Source of the DNA: Candidatus Latescibacterota bacterium
Lineage (GTDB): Bacteria > Krumholzibacteriota > Krumholzibacteriia > LZORAL124-64-63
DNA: 35,912 nt
Assembly (NCBI GenBank): GCA_030658975.1
Contig: JAUSBL010000069.1
Span: forward strand, 1 to 35,912
Direction: 5' to 3'
A program made the translations under genes and the position numbers. Shown here in pieces: positions 9,249 to 17,947 of the stretch. The notes beneath the pieces were generated by a model. It ran no database searches, was not told where the DNA came from, and was given only the letters and a program-made list of their open reading frames with translations. Within the stretch, counting starts at the first letter, position 1; each line of letters opens with the position of its first letter.

Positions 9249-10499
9249 CTACGTGTAGCGGATGATGTCCATGGGCCGCAGCCGGGCGGCTTCGCCGCTG
9301 GGCAGCAGCGTCGCCAGCAGGGTGATGACCAGCGCGGCCGCGGCCACGCCCAGGAAGTCGCCCGCCTGGGCCACGACCGGCACGTGGTCCATGAAGTAGA
9401 CGTCGCCGGGGATGCGGATGCCGACCTTGTCGAGGTACACGGTGCCCAGCCAGCCCAGCAGCGTCCCGAGCGCCGTGCCCCAGATACCCACGTAGCACCC
9501 CTCGAGCAGGAAGATCGTCTGGATCTGGCGGCGCCGCGCGCCCATGGACAGCAGGATGCCGATCTCGCGCCGCCGTTCGCCCACCATCATGGTCAGGATG
9601 CCCACGATGTTGAAGGCCGCGACCAGGATCACCAGCCCCAGCAGCACGAACATCATGACCTTCTCGTAGCGGACCCAGTCGAAGAGGTTGCGGTTCAGGG
9701 CGATCCAGTCGTTGGCCGCGTAGTCGAAGGGACCCAGCTCCCGGCGGATCGCCTCGCCGAGCTCCGGCGCCGCCATCATGTCGGCGGAGCGCACTCCGAT
9801 CGCCGTCACGCCGTCGGACTCGTAGCCGAAGAACTCCTGCGCGGCCGCCAGCGGCATGTAGACGAAGCGGGCGTCGAAGTCGTAGAGGCCGGTGTCCAGG
9901 AAGCCCGCGACCACGAAGCGCCGGCTCTCCGACGCCAGGTTCTGCAGGTCGAGCTCGCCGCGGGGCGCGGTGATCACCAGGGTGTCGCCGAGGCCCGCGT
10001 AGAGCGAGGCGGCCAGCTCGGCGCCCACGACCACCGCCGGGACGCCGTCGCCGCCGCGCAGGGCCCGCAGGCTGGCCTGCGGCGGCAGCAGGTGCCGCGA
10101 CAGGGGCGTCACCGCCTCCTGCAGGTCGGGATCGACGCCCCAGACCACGGACGCGCGGTGCTGGGCCGGCACGCCGCGGCGGCCGAAGCTGACGACCACC
10201 TCCTGGCGGACGAAGGGCGCCACGCCCTCGACGCCGGGCACGGCGCCGATGCGGTCCATGATCGAGCCCACGTCCCGCAGGCCCTCGGGGCGGGTCGAGA
10301 CGATGGTCACCATGGGCATGTTGTCGACGAAGGTGCTGCGCAGCTCGACGTGCAGGCCGTTCATGATGGCGAGCGTCAGGTCCAGGACCATGACGCCGAT
10401 CGTGATGCCGGCGATGGCCGTCACGGTGACCCGGTTGACGAACCGGGAACGGCGGCGGCTGCGCAGGTGGCGGCGGGCGATGTAGAGGGCGAAGCGCAT
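9249..10499 (-). CDS. lolC: LolC/LolE-family ABC permease
   Basis: A 416-aa lipoprotein-releasing permease. TM1 is at about 24-46, preceded by the characteristic ARRHLRSRRRSRFVNRVTVTAI. A periplasmic MacB-like domain (about 50-275) follows, then three TM segments (about 281-306, 329-353, 381-399) in the FtsX domain with GERRREIGILLSMGA. The end, PSGEAARLRPMDIIRY, is typical of LolC/E. Only one such permease is present, so a homodimeric (LolF-like) arrangement is likely, unlike the LolC-LolE pair of Enterobacteria. GGAGGAG precedes the ATG, overlapping the lysS end 7 bp away. Confidence 0.9.
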   Translation of the reverse strand: MRFALYIARRHLRSRRRSRFVNRVTVTAIAGITIGVMVLDLTLAIMNGLHVELRSTFVDNMPMVTIVSTRPEGLRDVGSIMDRIGAVPGVEGVAPFVRQEVVVSFGRRGVPAQHRASVVWGVDPDLQEAVTPLSRHLLPPQASLRALRGGDGVPAVVVGAELAASLYAGLGDTLVITAPRGELDLQNLASESRRFVVAGFLDTGLYDFDARFVYMPLAAAQEFFGYESDGVTAIGVRSADMMAAPELGEAIRRELGPFDYAANDWIALNRNLFDWVRYEKVMMFVLLGLVILVAAFNIVGILTMMVGERRREIGILLSMGARRRQIQTIFLLEGCYVGIWGTALGTLLGWLGTVYLDKVGIRIPGDVYFMDHVPVVAQAGDFLGVAAAALVITLLATLLPSGEAARLRPMDIIRYT

Positions 10500-10506
10500 G
10501 TTCCGC

Positions 10507-11982
10507 TCACTCCTCCGGGCGCATGGCCGGGAACAGCAGCACGTCGCGGATCGCGTTGCAGTCCGTGAACAGCATCACCAGGCGATCGAGGCCGACGCCC
10601 AGGCCGCCGGTCGGCGGCATGCCGATCTCCAGGGCCTCGAGATAGTCCTCGTCCATGACCTGGGCCTCGTCGTCCCCCTTGGCCCGCAGGTCCATCTGGT
10701 CGGCGAAGCGGCGGCGCTGCTCGCGCGGGTCGTTCAGCTCGGAGAACGAGTTGCAGATCTCGAACCCCGCCACGAAGCCCTCGAAGCGCTCGACCAGGGC
10801 CGGATCGTCGCGGTGCCCCTTGGCCAGCGGCGACAGCTCCTTGGGGTGGTCCATCACGAAGGTCGGCTGGATGAGGGTCGGTTCGACCAGCTCGCCGAAC
10901 ATCGCGTCGAGGATCTTGTCGGCGCCCATCTCGGGCCGCACCGGCACGCCGAGCCGCTCGGCGTGGGCCCGGATCTCCTCGCGGTCGAGGCCGCGGAAGT
11001 CGACGCCGGTCGTCTCCTGCAGCCCGTCCAGGAAGCGCAGCCGCCGGAAGCCGCCGCTGAAGTCCAACTCGTGGCCGCCGTAGGAGATCCGCCCGTCGAC
11101 GCCGAACTTCTCGGCCAGCTGGCGCATGAGCGTCTCGACCAGGTCCATCATGTCGTGGTAGTCCCAGTACGCCGCGTAGCACTCCATCATCGTGAACTCG
11201 GGATTGTGGGTGCGGTCCATGCCCTCGTTGCGGAAGTCCTTGCAGAACTCGAAGACCCGCTCGAGCCCGCCCACGATCAGGCGCTTGAGGTAGAGCTCGT
11301 CGGCGATGCGCAGGTACAGGCGCTGGTCGAGCGCGTTGTGGTGCGTCGTGAAGGGCCGCGCCGTGGCGCCGCCGTAGAGGGGCTGCAGGACGGGCGTCTC
11401 GACCTCCAGGAAGTCCCGGTCGATCAGGAAACGGCGCACGTGGTCCAGCAGCGCCGAGCGGCGGCGGAAGCGTTCGCGGGACTCGGGGTTCATGATCAGG
11501 TCGAGGTGGCGCTTGCGGCTGCGCAGCTCCAGGCTCATGTCGTGGAACTTCTCGGGCAGGGGCCGCAGGGACTTGGCCAGCAGCTCCCAGGCGGAGACGT
11601 GCACCGTCAGCTCGCCGGTGTTCGTCCGGAAGAGCTTGCCGGAGACGCCGATCAGGTCGCCCAGGTCCAGCAGCTTCTTGAAGGCGTCGTAGTCCTGTTC
11701 GCCCAGGTCGTCGCGCCGGGCGTAGATCTGGATGCGGCCCTCGCCGTCCTGCAGCGGCAGGAAGATCGTCTTGCCGGCGCTGCGCTTGGCCATGATGCGC
11801 CCGGCGATGCGGACCGTGGCGCCGGAGGCCGTGAGCTCCGCCTCGGCGGCGGCCAGGCCGGCGCTGGTGTGCGTGCGGTCGTAGCGGTACGGGTAGGGCT
11901 CGCCGCGTTCGGCGAGGGCCTCCAGCTTGCGCAGGCGTTCCTCGACCAGGCGGTGCAGGGGCTGCGGTTCGTTCTCGGACAC
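10507..11982 (-). CDS. lysS: Lysyl-tRNA synthetase, class II
   Basis: A 491-aa LysRS that charges tRNA-Lys. The N-terminal OB-fold anticodon-binding domain covers about 50-150 (VRIAGRIMAKRSAGKTIFLPL). The class II core has motif 1 (about 190-205, FLEVETPVLQPLYGGA), motif 2 (FRNEGMDRTHNPEFTMME, 250-267) and motif 3 (GLGVGLDRLVML, about 460-471). I start at GTG 11982 with GGAGG four bases in front; the open frame extends upstream through prfB in another phase, but that part is not coding for LysS. It lies 17 bp after prfB. The prfB-lysS pair is conserved in many bacteria. Confidence 0.96.
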   Translation of the reverse strand: MSENEPQPLHRLVEERLRKLEALAERGEPYPYRYDRTHTSAGLAAAEAELTASGATVRIAGRIMAKRSAGKTIFLPLQDGEGRIQIYARRDDLGEQDYDAFKKLLDLGDLIGVSGKLFRTNTGELTVHVSAWELLAKSLRPLPEKFHDMSLELRSRKRHLDLIMNPESRERFRRRSALLDHVRRFLIDRDFLEVETPVLQPLYGGATARPFTTHHNALDQRLYLRIADELYLKRLIVGGLERVFEFCKDFRNEGMDRTHNPEFTMMECYAAYWDYHDMMDLVETLMRQLAEKFGVDGRISYGGHELDFSGGFRRLRFLDGLQETTGVDFRGLDREEIRAHAERLGVPVRPEMGADKILDAMFGELVEPTLIQPTFVMDHPKELSPLAKGHRDDPALVERFEGFVAGFEICNSFSELNDPREQRRRFADQMDLRAKGDDEAQVMDEDYLEALEIGMPPTGGLGVGLDRLVMLFTDCNAIRDVLLFPAMRPEE

Positions 11983-11999
11983 GGGGCCTCCTCGGCCGC

Positions 12000-13104
12000 T
12001 CAACGCGCGGCGCGGCTGGTCTGGCGCAGGTACGCGTCGATGAAGGGCTCGAGATCGCCGTCCAGGACGCCGACGGCGTTGCCCGTCTCCTGCTCGGTGC
12101 GGTGGTCCTTGACCTTCGTGTAGGGCTGCAGCACGTAGGAGCGGATCTGGCTGCCCCAGGCGATCTCCATCTTCTCGTCCTCGATCGCCGCGCGCTTCTG
12201 GCGCTCCTCCTCCAGCTTCCGCATGTACAGCTTCGCCCGCATCATCGTCAGGGCGCTCTCGCGATTGCGCAGCTGGGAGCGCTCGCTCTGGCACTGGACC
12301 ACCAGGCCGGTCGGCAGGTGGGTCATGCGCACGGCGCTGTCGGTCTTGTTGACGTGCTGGCCGCCCGCGCCGCTGGCGCGGAAGGTGTCGACCCGCAGGT
12401 CCTGCTCGTTGATCTCCACCTCGACCTCGTCCTCGATGAGCGGGAAGACGAACACCGAGGCGAAGGAGGTGTGGCGCCGGCTCTGCGCGTCGAAGGGCGA
12501 GATGCGCACCAGGCGGTGCACCCCGGACTCGCTCTTGAGGTAGCCGTAGGCGAACTCGGACTTGATCTCCAGGATGGCGCTCTTGACACCGGCCTCGTCG
12601 CCCGCCTGCAGGTCCAGGACCTCGAAGTCGAGCTTGTTGCGTTCGAGGTAGCGGCGGTACATGCGCAGCAGCATCTCGGCCCAGTCCTGGCTCTCGGTGC
12701 CGCCGGCGCCGGGGTGGATCTCCAGCAGGGCGCCGCGCGCGTCGTCGGGGCCGCTGAGCAGGAACTGGGCCTCCAGGCGGTCCAGCTGCCGGACCAGTTC
12801 GGCCACGCCCTCGCGGACCTCGCCGGCGACGCCCTCGTCGTCCTCCTGCTGCGCCAGTTCGGCCAGCACCCCAAGGTCGGCCACGGCCGCTTCGGCCGCC
12901 GCGACCGGCTCGAGCCAGACCTTGAGCACGCGCTGGCGGCGGGTCACCTGCTCGGCGGCCGCCCGGTCCTGCCAGAAGCCCGGCTCGGATTGCCGGCCCT
13001 GCAGCGTCGCGAATTCCGCCTGGAGTTGCGGAAGGTCAAAGCCCCTCCTTCAGGCGCGCGAGGCGGTCCTGCTGGGCGCGGAGTTCGTCGAACTGCTCCT
13101 TCAT
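12000..13104 (-). CDS. prfB: Peptide chain release factor 2 with programmed +1 frameshift
   Basis: RF2 releases peptides at UGA and UAA codons. Translation starts at ATG 13104 (CAGGAGG upstream) and reads 22 codons to an in-frame TGA at 13038-13036. The context is AAGGAGGGG CTT TGA C, the classic RF2 shift site with an internal Shine-Dalgarno. After a +1 slip at CTT, reading continues at GAC (13037) to 12000, giving 367 aa with PGFWQD in the early helix. Domain marks are SPF (202-204) for stop-codon recognition and GGQ (247-249) for hydrolysis. The frame break is therefore regulation, not damage: low RF2 raises shifting and its own synthesis. The start overlaps the coaE stop by 4 bases (ATGA). 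Confidence 0.95.
13034..13050 (-). promoter_or_regulatory. prfB programmed +1 frameshift signal
   Basis: Minus strand AAGGAGGGGCTTTGACC. The Shine-Dalgarno-like AGGAGGGG lies directly before the slippery CTT, followed by TGA C, the weak UGA context that RF2 itself must read. The zero frame ends at this TGA and the +1 frame continues the RF2 sequence without a gap. Confidence 0.93.
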
Positions 13105-13766
13105 GTCCCCTCCTGGGGTGGCGCTTCGGGACTCCGCAACAGCGGCGCACGGGCGGCGACCAGCTCGCGCACCGCGCGGCGCAGGTCCCCGGGTCCGCCC
13201 TCGTTGCGCAGGACGACGTCGGCGCGGGAGAAGGCGTCCAGCAGGTGGCGCTGGGCGTCGGCGCGGACGCGGGCCGCCGCGGCGTCGAGCCGGCCCGAGG
13301 CGGCCAGGCGGCTCACCCTGAGCTCCAGCGGGGCGTCGATCGCCACCACCAGATCCACCGGCCCGAACGGCGGAAGCAGAAAGTACACGGCTGCCTCGAC
13401 AACTGCAAGGCCCGGCTCCCCGGCCGCCGCCTCGTGTTCCCGCAGGCGGGCCGCGATCCGCGCCGCCAGGCGCGGGTGCACCAGCGCGTCGAGACGCGCG
13501 AGCGCCTGCGGGTCGGCGAAGACGAGCGCGGCGACGGCGGCGCGGTCCACCTCCCCCGCGCGCACGACGCCGGCGCCCAGCGCGGCCGCCACGGACGCCG
13601 GCATCCCCGGCTCGCGCAGCAGTGCGCGCCCCTCGGCGTCGGCGTCGACGACCCGTGCGCCGAGCGCGGCCAGCTCCGAGACGGCCAGGGACTTGCCGGC
13701 GCCGATCGGGCCGGTCACCACCCAGTGCAGCAGCCGGCGTTCGGCCGGGGCGTTGCGCTCAGCCAT
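13101..13766 (-). CDS. coaE: Dephospho-CoA kinase
   Basis: Last step of coenzyme A synthesis: phosphorylation of the 3'-hydroxyl of dephospho-CoA. It is 221 aa, close to the family norm. P-loop GPIGAGKS (19-26) follows the first strand, then VVDADAEGRALL, the DAD substrate motif. The lid and CoA-binding region contain LDALVHPRL and VVEAAVYFLLPPFGPVDLVVAIDAPLELR (given here in two joined elements: VVEAAVYFLL, then PVDLVVAIDAP). It starts 8 nt inside the polA end and its stop overlaps the prfB start, so polA, coaE and prfB are likely translated together. A polA-coaE neighbourhood is seen in many bacteria. Confidence 0.92.
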   Translation of the reverse strand: MAERNAPAERRLLHWVVTGPIGAGKSLAVSELAALGARVVDADAEGRALLREPGMPASVAAALGAGVVRAGEVDRAAVAALVFADPQALARLDALVHPRLAARIAARLREHEAAAGEPGLAVVEAAVYFLLPPFGPVDLVVAIDAPLELRVSRLAASGRLDAAAARVRADAQRHLLDAFSRADVVLRNEGGPGDLRRAVRELVAARAPLLRSPEAPPQEGT

Positions 13767-16542
13767 GGGCTTCCGCCCAGTCGGCGCCGTCGTGGACGTC
13801 CACCAGCAGGGGCACGGCGAGGTCGGCGACCTGCTCCATGGCCTCCCGCACCAGCGTCGCGACCGTCGCGAGCTCGTCGCGCGGGACCTCCAGGAGCAGT
13901 TCGTCGTGGACCTGCAGCAGCAGCAGCGCGCCGGAGCCAGTCTGCCGCAGTTCGCGGTCGACGCGCAGCATCGCCTCCTTGATGAGGTCGGCGGCGGTCC
14001 CCTGGATCGGCGTGTTGACCGCCATGCGCTCGGCGAGGCTGCGGCGCCGCGGGTCGTCCGAGGCGAGGTCGGGCAGCGGCCGCCTACGGCCCGACATCGT
14101 CGTGACGTAGCCGTCGCGGCGGGCGGACTCGCGCGTCGCCGCGATGTAGTCGCGCACGCCCGGGTACGTCCGGAAATAGGCGTCGATGAAGGCGGCCGCC
14201 TCGCGCACGGGCACCGCGACCCGGCGGGCCAGGGCGCGGGCGCCCATCCCGTAGATCACGCCGAAGTTGATGGCCTTGGCGCGCGAGCGCATCTGCGAGG
14301 TGACGTCGGCTTCGGGCACACCGTTGATGAGGGCCGCGGTGCGGCGGTGCACGTCGCCGCCGGCGTGGAAGGTGGCGATCAGCTCCGCGTCGCCGCTGAG
14401 GTGCGCCAGCAGGCGCAGCTCGATCTGCGAGTAGTCGGCCGAGAGGAAGACCGCACCGGGGTCGCGCGGCACGAAGGCGCGGCGGATCAGGCGGCCGTTC
14501 TCCGAGCGCACGGGGATGTTCTGCAGGTTCGGGTCGGAAGAGGACAGCCGCCCCGTCGCAGCCACCGCCTGGTTGAACGAGGTGTGGACCAGGCCGGTGG
14601 CGGGATCCACGAGCTCGACGAGCGCCTCGACGTAGGTGCCCAGCAGCTTCGCCAGCTGCCGGTGCTCCAGGACCAGGGCGGGCAGCGGGTGTTCCGCCGC
14701 CAGATCCTCGAGCACCGAGACGTCGGTGCTCCAGCCCGAGGCGGTCTTCTTGGAAGGCTTCAGCTTCAGGCGGCCGAACAGGATCTCGGCCAGCTGCTTC
14801 GGGCTCTGCACGTTGAACGGGCCGCCGGCATGTTCGTGGATGCGCGCCTCGAGAACGGCGAGCTCCTCGCGGAAGCGGTCGCCGACGGTCGACAGCATCG
14901 CGGTGTCGACGCGGATGCCGCGGCGCTCCATCCGGTAGAGGATCTCCGAGAGCGGCATCTCCAGGTCGCGGAACAGCCGCTCCAGCTGCGGCGCCGCCGC
15001 GAGTTCCGCGGCGAAGCGCTCGCGCAGGCGAAGTGTGAGGTCGGCGTCCTCGGCTGCGTAGTCGCAGAGCCGGTCGAGCGGCACGCCCAGGATGTCGCGG
15101 ACGCGGTCGTTCTCGGCGAACAGGCCCGCGTAGGGGATCGGCGTGACGCCGAGGCACGCCTGCGACAGCTCGTCGAGGCCGAAGCTCGGGCGCGACGGGT
15201 CCAGGACGTAGGCGGCGACCATGGTGTCGAAGCGGGGGCCGCCCAGGGGCAGCCCGTGGCGCGCGAGGATCCACTCGTCGAACTTCAGGTTCTGGCCGAC
15301 CTTCTCGCGGACCGGGTCCGCCAGGACCGGCGCGAGCAGGGGGCGGATCCAGGCCAGGTGGTCGGTCTCGGCCGCGGCGGCGAAGAGGGAGCCCTGGGCC
15401 TCGCCGCGCCGTTCCAGCACCGGGATGTAGACTGCGGCGCCGGGCCGGACCGCGAGCGAGACGCCCACCAGCCGGGCGCGGTCGGTCCGCAAGCCGTCTG
15501 TTTCCGTATCCACAGCCAGGGGAACACCTTGGGGTAGTTCATTCAACCACGCTGTGAGGTCTTTGGGTGTCGCCAGCAGGCGGTAGTCCGGTCCCGGCGC
15601 AGGGCCGGACGGCGTCGCCCCGCTGTCGGCGGACGGTTCCGGAACCAGCGGCGCGGCGCCGATGCCGCGCGCCTGGAGCCGGTCGCTCAACGCCTGGACC
15701 TGGCGCAGCCCCAGATCGGCGAGCAACGCGCGCGCGGCGGCGTTCGTCGGCAGCACGGTGCGCATCGCCTCCCAGTCCGGCGTGAGCGGAACCGCCTCGT
15801 CGATCGTGAACAGGCGGCGCGACAGCTCGACCTGGTCGCGGTTCTCCAGCAGGATGCGGCGCAGGCGGGCGGTGACGCCCGGGCGGTCCAGGCTCCGGTA
15901 GAGCTCGTCGAGCGAACCCGCGTCGGCCACGAGCTTGGCCGCGGTCTTGACGCCGATGCCGGGCGCGCCCGGAATGTTGTCGCTGCTGTCGCCGCAGAGG
16001 GCGAAGACGTCGACCAGCGTCCGCGGCGCCACGCCGAACTCGCGCTGCACGTCCTGCGGACCCACTTCGACGATCTCGGCGCCGCGCGCCCCCGGCTTGA
16101 GCATGCCCGTCCGCTCGTCCAGCAGCTGCTGGAAGTCCTTGTCGCCCGTGTAGAACCACACCCGGTCGGCGACGCCCGCGCTGAGCCGGGCCAGCGTGGC
16201 CATGAGGTCGTCCGCCTCGAAGCCGTCGCGCTCCAGCACCGCGACGCCCCACGCGTCGAGCACCTCGCGCAGCCGCGGCAGCTGGACGGCGAGTTCCGGG
16301 GGCATGGGCTTGCGGTTGGCCTTGTACGCGGGGTACATCGCGTGGCGGAAGACGGGGCCGGGGCGGTCGAAGACCACGGCCAGATGCTGCGGGCGGCGCT
16401 CCTCGATCACGCGCAGCACGCCCATGCAGAACCCGAAGGCGACGGACGTCGGCTCGCCGGTCGGCGAGGTCAGGGGCCGTCCCGCGAACGCGTAGTGCGC
16501 GCGGTAGAACAGGGCCGAGCCGTCGACGAGGATCAGGGACAC
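13759..16542 (-). CDS. polA: DNA polymerase I with both exonuclease domains
   Basis: A 927-aa Pol I for gap filling and Okazaki fragment maturation. Residues 1 to about 295 are the 5' nuclease (LILVDGSALFYRAHYAF, FEADDLMATLA, CGDSSDNIPGAPGIGVKTA). The 3'-5' proofreading domain (about 335-515) keeps its metal ligands: D345/E347 in VDTETDG, NLKFDE, and YAAEDAD. The polymerase domain has motif A SADYSQIELR (D703), the O-helix R752-K756-F760-Y764 and motif C VHDE (879-881). F760 corresponds to the Phe found in E. coli Pol I. The start is GTG 16542 with AAGGA upstream; the open frame runs further upstream to 16830 but only as a shadow of nadD. It overlaps nadD by 10 nt. Confidence 0.97.
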   Translation of the reverse strand: MSLILVDGSALFYRAHYAFAGRPLTSPTGEPTSVAFGFCMGVLRVIEERRPQHLAVVFDRPGPVFRHAMYPAYKANRKPMPPELAVQLPRLREVLDAWGVAVLERDGFEADDLMATLARLSAGVADRVWFYTGDKDFQQLLDERTGMLKPGARGAEIVEVGPQDVQREFGVAPRTLVDVFALCGDSSDNIPGAPGIGVKTAAKLVADAGSLDELYRSLDRPGVTARLRRILLENRDQVELSRRLFTIDEAVPLTPDWEAMRTVLPTNAAARALLADLGLRQVQALSDRLQARGIGAAPLVPEPSADSGATPSGPAPGPDYRLLATPKDLTAWLNELPQGVPLAVDTETDGLRTDRARLVGVSLAVRPGAAVYIPVLERRGEAQGSLFAAAAETDHLAWIRPLLAPVLADPVREKVGQNLKFDEWILARHGLPLGGPRFDTMVAAYVLDPSRPSFGLDELSQACLGVTPIPYAGLFAENDRVRDILGVPLDRLCDYAAEDADLTLRLRERFAAELAAAPQLERLFRDLEMPLSEILYRMERRGIRVDTAMLSTVGDRFREELAVLEARIHEHAGGPFNVQSPKQLAEILFGRLKLKPSKKTASGWSTDVSVLEDLAAEHPLPALVLEHRQLAKLLGTYVEALVELVDPATGLVHTSFNQAVAATGRLSSSDPNLQNIPVRSENGRLIRRAFVPRDPGAVFLSADYSQIELRLLAHLSGDAELIATFHAGGDVHRRTAALINGVPEADVTSQMRSRAKAINFGVIYGMGARALARRVAVPVREAAAFIDAYFRTYPGVRDYIAATRESARRDGYVTTMSGRRRPLPDLASDDPRRRSLAERMAVNTPIQGTAADLIKEAMLRVDRELRQTGSGALLLLQVHDELLLEVPRDELATVATLVREAMEQVADLAVPLLVDVHDGADWAEAHG

Positions 16543-17126
16543 GGGGCGTCCTTTCCGCTGCCGTAGAGCCGGCGCTCGCGGATGTAGGCGGCGACGGCGG
16601 GTGGCAGCAGGTCCCCGACCGCCTGCCCGCGGCACAACAGTTCGCGGATCTCGCGGCTCGCGGCGGGGACCGAGAAGTCGGGCAGCGCCACCGCACCGGG
16701 CGGCAGCGTCGCCGGATCGGGCGCGCGCCCGTCGCGGGCGAGCACGAGCGGGCGGGCCAGTTCCAGGACGCGCGCGGGTCGGTGCCAGCCGTCCAGTCCG
16801 CGCCAGGCGTCCTCCCCCAGCACGAGCCACAATTGGTCCCGAGGGTGGAGTCCGGCGAGCGCCTCCAGCGTGTCCGCGGTCCGGCTCGGTCCGGCGCGGG
16901 CGAGTTCGCCTTCCCAGATCTCGACGCCGTCGAGGCCGGCGGTGCCCAGGCGGACCATGGCCAGACGGTCGTCGGCCGGGGCGTGCGCCGGCGGTTTCAG
17001 CGGCGAGCGCCCGGCGGGCACCACCAGCACCCGGTCGCAGAGGTCGCGGGACAGCAGTTCGCGGATCACGGCCAGATGGCCGGCGTGGAAGGGATCGAAG
17101 GCGCCGCCGTAGATCGCCAGCCTCAT
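16533..17126 (-). CDS. nadD: Nicotinate-nucleotide adenylyltransferase
   Basis: Makes deamido-NAD from nicotinate mononucleotide and ATP. It is 197 aa, normal length. The nucleotidyltransferase motif GGAFDPFHAGH (7-17) holds the HxGH signature. KPPAHAPADDRLAMVRL and SRTADTLEAL match the substrate-binding helices, and the C-terminal SREIREL stands at the ISSTxIR position. No clear ribosome-binding site precedes the ATG. The start region is duplicated upstream (see the repeat at 17115-17161), and translation may depend on coupling to bamD, 30 bp away. Confidence 0.93.
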   Translation of the reverse strand: MRLAIYGGAFDPFHAGHLAVIRELLSRDLCDRVLVVPAGRSPLKPPAHAPADDRLAMVRLGTAGLDGVEIWEGELARAGPSRTADTLEALAGLHPRDQLWLVLGEDAWRGLDGWHRPARVLELARPLVLARDGRAPDPATLPPGAVALPDFSVPAASREIRELLCRGQAVGDLLPPAVAAYIRERRLYGSGKDAPCP

Positions 17127-17161
17127 GACCGCGCCGGCTTCATGGAGCCGCCAGCCTCATG
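17115..17161 (-). repeat. 13-bp direct repeat at the nadD start and the bamD stop
   Basis: CGCCAGCCTCATG occurs at 17115-17127 and again at 17149-17161 (plus-strand letters), 34 bp apart. On the coding strand one copy is the nadD start (ATG AGG CTG GCG) and the other contains the bamD stop TGA. The upstream copy also opens a six-codon frame out of phase with nadD. It looks like a small local duplication. Confidence 0.8.
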
Positions 17162-17921
17162 GTGCGGCGGCCGGCAGCCCGTCCAGGAGCTTCCGCGCTT
17201 CGGGTACGAGCTTGCTGTCAGGGCGCTCGCGCAGGAGCATCTCCAGGACCTCGCGCGCCCGCGGCGCGTCGCTCTGGCGCAGGGCGAGACGGGCGCGGTC
17301 CATCAGGATCCGGTCGCGGTGCTTCGTCTCCGGCTCCTCGGCGATGAGCCGGTCGAGGGTGACCGCCATCGCGCCGGGCTTGTGGAGCTGGCGGTAGACT
17401 TCGACCACGCCGAGCTGCTTGAGCGCCAGCACGTCGCTGATCTCCACGAGGTGGGCCCTGGCCGCGTCGGCGCGCGCCGAGGCGGGATAGGTCTGCAGGA
17501 AGCTGCGGAACAGTACGCGGGCCTCGCGGGCCGGCGTGACGTCGCGCTGCACGCCGCCGACCTGGAGCAGGTGCGCGCGCGACTCCTCGAAGAGGGCCTC
17601 CTCGACCAGCTCGCTGTTGGGGTACTCCTGGCGCAGGATCTGCAGTTCGACCGCGGCGAGGGGATACTCCTCGGAAGCGACGTAGGATCGGGCCTTCTCC
17701 AGCTGGGCCCGGGCGGCCAGGCTGTCGGTCGGGCTGCGGCGCAGGAACGCGGTGTAGGCGTCGACGGCCTCGCGGTGCTTGCCGCGGTCGGCGTAGGCCA
17801 GCGCGCGCTCGTAGGAGCCGGCGGGATGGGGGTTGGAATATCCGCAGCCGGCGAGCGCGGCGGCCAGGGCGGCCGCCGTGATCAGGAGCGGCCATCGCGG
17901 CGTTGAACGGCGTGCCTGCAC
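17157..17921 (-). CDS. bamD: BamD-like outer-membrane assembly lipoprotein (TPR)
   Basis: A 254-aa lipoprotein of the BamD/YfiO type, the essential lipoprotein partner of BamA. The start is GTG 17921 behind GGGAGGA. A signal sequence ends in the lipobox LAGC with C26 as the lipidated residue. TPR-like helical repeats follow (about 35-245: SYERALAYADRGKHREAVDAY, TDSLAARAQLEKARSYV, YPLAAVELQILRQEYPNSE), which are the BamD TPRs. Length and repeat pattern match the family. BamA lies 11 kb away in the same orientation. A generic TPR lipoprotein is the main alternative. Confidence 0.8.
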   Translation of the reverse strand: MQARRSTPRWPLLITAAALAAALAGCGYSNPHPAGSYERALAYADRGKHREAVDAYTAFLRRSPTDSLAARAQLEKARSYVASEEYPLAAVELQILRQEYPNSELVEEALFEESRAHLLQVGGVQRDVTPAREARVLFRSFLQTYPASARADAARAHLVEISDVLALKQLGVVEVYRQLHKPGAMAVTLDRLIAEEPETKHRDRILMDRARLALRQSDAPRAREVLEMLLRERPDSKLVPEARKLLDGLPAAAP

Positions 17922-17947
17922 GTGTCCTCCCGGGTTCCGGCGGCGTT

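Noticed and set aside
11983-12294. Upstream extension of the lysS frame into prfB
   Set aside because: That stretch is prfB in another phase. GTG 11982 with GGAGG gives a normal LysS N-terminus.
13034-13040. prfB as a pseudogene because of the early in-frame TGA
   Set aside because: The stop lies within the known CTT TGA C shift site and the +1 frame continues a complete RF2.
16543-16830. Upstream extension of polA
   Set aside because: It is a shadow of nadD in another frame; normal Pol I begins with LILVDGSALFYRAH directly after the GTG at 16542.
17127-17156. A functional leader peptide before nadD (MKPARS or MRLAAP)
   Set aside because: Only six codons, no ribosome-binding site and no attenuator-like structure; kept only as part of the duplication observation.
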